Made by a program: the position numbers and the translations under genes. Source: Tabrizicola oligotrophica (lineage in GTDB: Bacteria; Pseudomonadota; Alphaproteobacteria; Rhodobacterales; Rhodobacteraceae). Taken from it: a stretch of DNA of 56,331 bases. The stretch spans positions 1 through 56,331 of the forward strand of contig NZ_JAAIVJ010000016.1 in the NCBI RefSeq assembly GCF_011008935.1. Direction: 5' to 3'. The notes under the pieces were generated by a model. The model saw nothing but the letters and a program-made list of their open reading frames with translations. It made no database searches and was not told where the DNA came from. How positions within the stretch are numbered: position 1 is the first letter of the stretch; each line of letters begins with the position of its first letter. Of this stretch, positions 54,157 through 56,331 are shown piece after piece.

Positions 54157-54983
54157 GCCTGCCCGCGCGCGGTTCCGACCGCCACCGCCAGGGTGATTGC
54201 CATGGCGATGGTGGCCGAAAGCGACCGGAACGCGCCGAAATCCACTTCCTGCACAGTCAGGACTGCATCCGACAGCCGCGCCAGCGGACTGGAAAGGTGG
54301 TCAGTCAGCGCCACCACCGGCACCCCGCGGGCGCGGGCGTCACTGGCAATCGACAGGGTTTCTTCGGAATAGGGCGCAAAGGTGATCGCCAGCACCACAT
54401 CACCGGGGCGCAGCGCGTGGCGGTGGTCCAGCCGGCCCGCCCCTTCGTGCAGCATGGCAGGAACAGACATCTTTTCAAAGACATAGGCAAGATAACTGGC
54501 CACCGGATAGGCCCGGCGCAGGCCGACGACATGGATCATGCCCGCCCGTGCCAGCACCTCGACCGCCTGCGACAGCGCCGCCTCGTCGACCGATTTCGCC
54601 AAACCCTCCAGAGACATCCGCCCGGCCTCGACAAACTCGGCCAGAAGCCGGCTTGCCCCCCCTGCCCCGCCCTTGAGATTGGCAAGCCGCGTGGCATAAT
54701 CGGGAAAGCCCGGGGCATAGGCCTCGCGGAACAGGCGTTGCATCTCGGAATAGCCGGAAAATCCCATGATCTGGCAAAAGCGCATGAAGGCCGACGGCGG
54801 CACATCCGCCCCCGCCGCCATCTCGGCCACTGTCGACACCGCGATGCGGTCAAGATTGCCCGCCACATGGCTTGCACATTGCTGCAGGCGCTTGGGCAGC
54901 CCCTCTCCCAAGGCGGCCAGACGGGCGCGGAACTCGTCCACCGTTTGCGGTGCGGCAATTGAGGTAATTTCATCAACTGGCAT
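54153..54983 (-). CDS. MurR/RpiR family transcriptional regulator, probable IolR
   Basis: 276-residue regulator with an N-terminal HTH_6 domain (about 1-80, including VSTVAEMAAGADVPPSAFMRF) and a C-terminal SIS domain (about 125-250) that binds phosphosugars or related ligands (VVGLRRAYPVASYLAYV, LAITFAPYSEETLSIASDA). It is divergent from iolG, and the shared region has a GGAA-N6-TTCC palindrome like that bound by IolR in rhizobia and Caulobacter. Inositol-responsive repression is therefore likely. GAGGGG is 5 bases before ATG 54983. Confidence 0.85.
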   Translation of the reverse strand: MPVDEITSIAAPQTVDEFRARLAALGEGLPKRLQQCASHVAGNLDRIAVSTVAEMAAGADVPPSAFMRFCQIMGFSGYSEMQRLFREAYAPGFPDYATRLANLKGGAGGASRLLAEFVEAGRMSLEGLAKSVDEAALSQAVEVLARAGMIHVVGLRRAYPVASYLAYVFEKMSVPAMLHEGAGRLDHRHALRPGDVVLAITFAPYSEETLSIASDARARGVPVVALTDHLSSPLARLSDAVLTVQEVDFGAFRSLSATIAMAITLAVAVGTARGQA

Positions 54984-54994
54984 AGGTGCCCCTC

Positions 54995-55042
54995 TTGACG
55001 GTTGGTCCCGGTCGCCGCATAGCATATGGAACAAATATTCCA
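54995..55042. promoter_or_regulatory. IolR-type operator and iolG promoter
   Basis: TGGAA (55027-55031), six bases and TTCCA (55038-55042) form the palindrome. Upstream TTGACG (54995-55000), 17 bases and CATAGC (55018-55023) give a plausible promoter starting near 55030, inside the palindrome. Binding would block iolG transcription. Confidence 0.65.
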
Positions 55043-55097
55043 AATTCAACCGCGCCATGGATGCCTGTTCCACGCGCCGCTTCGAAGGAAAAGCAAG

Positions 55098-56099
55098 ATG
55101 ACCGTTCGGTTCGGACTACTCGGCGCAGGGCGCATCGGCAAGGTGCATGCCAAGGCGGTGACGGGCGATGCCAATGCCAGACTGGTGGCCGTGGCCGACG
55201 CCTTCCCGGCCGCCGCACAGGCGATTGCCGACCAGTACGGCTGCGACGTGCGCACGATCGACGCGATCTGCGCCGCCAAGGACATTGACGCCGTGGTGAT
55301 CTGCACCCCCACCGACACCCACGCCGACCTGATCGAGCAATTCGTCAAGGCCGGCAAGGCGGTGTTCTGCGAAAAGCCCATCGACCTGTCGCTGGCCCGC
55401 GTGAAGGCCTGCCTCGAGGTGGTGCGCGCCCACAAGGGCACGCTCATGGTCGGCTTCAACCGCCGCTTCGACCCGCATTTCAAGGCGGTGCGCGCCGAGA
55501 TCGACAAGGGCTCGGTCGGCGCCGTCGAGATGGTGACGATCACCTCGCGCGACCCCGGCGCCCCGCCGGTGGACTATATCAAGCGCTCGGGCGGCATCTT
55601 CCGCGACATGACGATCCATGACTTCGACATGGCCCGCTTCCTCTTGGGCGAAGACATCACCGAGATCGTCGCCACCGCCGCCGTGCTGGTGGACAAGGCG
55701 ATCGGCGAGGCCGGGGATTTCGACTCGGTGCAGGTGATGCTGAAAACCGCGACCGGCAAGCAGGCGATGATCTCCAACTCGCGCCGGGCGACCTATGGCT
55801 ATGACCAGCGCATCGAGGTGCATGGCAGCCTTGGCATGGTCGCGGCGGAAAACCAGCGCCCGGTGTCGATCGAGGTGGCCAATGCCGCGGGCTACACCCG
55901 CCCGCCGCTGCATGACTTCTTCATGACCCGCTACACCGAGGCCTATGCCGCCGAAATCGCCACCTTCATCGCCGCGCTGGCCGGCAAGGGCCGCGCCGAA
56001 CCCTCGGGCGAAGATGGGCTGATCGCGCTTGCCCTGGCCGATGCCGCCCTGCGGTCGGTGGCCGAGGGCCGCGTGGTGAAGATGACCGAGATCCTGTGA
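55098..56099 (+). CDS. iolG: Inositol 2-dehydrogenase (Gfo/Idh/MocA family)
   Basis: 333-residue NAD(P)-dependent dehydrogenase. The nucleotide motif GAGRIG is at 9-14, the conserved Lys is in CEKPIDLS, and GFNRRFDPHF, TSRDPGAPP and DMTIHDFDMARF carry the substrate pocket with the catalytic Asp/His pair. These segments match inositol 2-dehydrogenases, which oxidise myo-inositol to scyllo-inosose, the first step of inositol use. AAGGAAAAG precedes the ATG. A strong terminator follows, so it is monocistronic and the other iol genes must be elsewhere. Confidence 0.88.
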   Translation: MTVRFGLLGAGRIGKVHAKAVTGDANARLVAVADAFPAAAQAIADQYGCDVRTIDAICAAKDIDAVVICTPTDTHADLIEQFVKAGKAVFCEKPIDLSLARVKACLEVVRAHKGTLMVGFNRRFDPHFKAVRAEIDKGSVGAVEMVTITSRDPGAPPVDYIKRSGGIFRDMTIHDFDMARFLLGEDITEIVATAAVLVDKAIGEAGDFDSVQVMLKTATGKQAMISNSRRATYGYDQRIEVHGSLGMVAAENQRPVSIEVANAAGYTRPPLHDFFMTRYTEAYAAEIATFIAALAGKGRAEPSGEDGLIALALADAALRSVAEGRVVKMTEIL

Positions 56100-56126
56100 C
56101 CCGGCCAACCCGGTGACGACCCGGCC

Positions 56127-56155
56127 AAGGGCATCCGCACCCCGGATGCCCTTTT
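56127..56155 (+). terminator. Rho-independent terminator after iolG
   Basis: AAGGGCATCCG (56127-56137) pairs over 11 bp with CGGATGCCCTT (56143-56153) across ACCC-type loop CACCC, and the T-run extends to 56155. It lies 27 bases after the iolG stop. Confidence 0.9.
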
Positions 56156-56248
56156 CATTTGCCCCCGCAAGACAAGCCCGCCCGAAACCCCCGAAATCCC
56201 CCACCTTTCCCCTTGCCCCCGCCCCCCCTTGCCCTTAAACGGGTCGAC

Positions 56249-56331
56249 GGAGTGGTGGCCGAGTGGTCGAAGGCACACCCCTGCTAAGGGTGCAGGCGGG
56301 GAACCGTCTCGAGGGTTCGAATCCCTTCCAC
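56249..56331 (+). tRNA. tRNA-Ser (anticodon GCU), 3' end cut by window edge
   Basis: The gene starts GGAGTGGTGGCCGAGTGG at 56249. The anticodon stem CACCC/GGGTG encloses CTGCTAA (anticodon GCT), followed by a long variable arm and the T-arm GGGTTCGAATCCC. The window stops inside the 3' acceptor strand (CCAC of the expected CCACTCC). It reads AGC and AGU codons. Confidence 0.93.

Overview
This 56.3 kb window is GC-rich, densely packed chromosomal DNA of an alphaproteobacterium, most likely of the Rhodobacterales (Rhodobacter/Paracoccus/Gemmobacter-like). The pointers are a cytochrome c550-type gene beside a stand-alone ctaD, a membrane cytochrome urate hydroxylase (PuuD), an OxyR-KatG pair, the xylose ABC operon layout, a perfect FNR box, and the protein sequences themselves. 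I see no IS element, phage, plasmid gene or CRISPR array. The two ends of the window cut through tRNA-Ser genes (UGA at the left, GCU at the right), and a tRNA-Leu(GAG) lies near 13.1 kb.

Layout. 0-7 kb: a plus-strand run of housekeeping genes (SPOR lipoprotein, D,D-carboxypeptidase, tmk, holB, TatD nuclease, PhnP-like hydrolase, AEC transporter). 7-12.5 kb: a minus-strand polyamine-type ABC operon (ATPase, binding protein, two permeases with large extra-membrane insertions) ending in an agmatinase-like ureohydrolase. 13-17 kb: lipB, a small secreted protein, cytochrome c and ctaD with an FNR box. 17-25.9 kb: VOC protein, DUF2244 protein, unknown secreted protein, YqeY, carA, a large glycosyltransferase with an extra N-terminal domain, a GntR regulator, a HAD nucleotidase, a small membrane protein, a GNAT enzyme and an EEP-family protein. 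26-29.2 kb: a small-molecule kinase followed by a PLP phospho-lyase-type class III enzyme, then ChaC. 29.2-36.6 kb: puuD with a divergent LysR gene, a nidogen/RTX secreted protein, hrpB and meaB.

36.6-47 kb is the most coherent system. A ROK regulator (XylR type) is divergent from xylF-xylH-xylG-xylB-xylA, and two exported proteins follow with overlapping start codons: a Tat-type vanadium-haloperoxidase/PAP2 protein and a CRTAC1 (FG-GAP/UnbV) protein. The run ends in a cluster of five consecutive stem-loops. 47-56 kb: katG/oxyR divergent pair, ychF, trpA, a MEKHLA protein, L-lactate dehydrogenase with a clear palindromic operator, and an RpiR-type regulator divergent from iolG across a GGAA-N6-TTCC operator.

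Convergent neighbours are packed very tightly: three pairs share 4 bp at their stop codons and one pair abuts. The best leads for new biology are the haloperoxidase-like/CRTAC1 pair coupled to xylose catabolism, the stem-loop cluster after it, the kinase/phospho-lyase pair, and the GspE_N-like/GT2 fusion. All functional statements come from reading the sequence; no database search was run.
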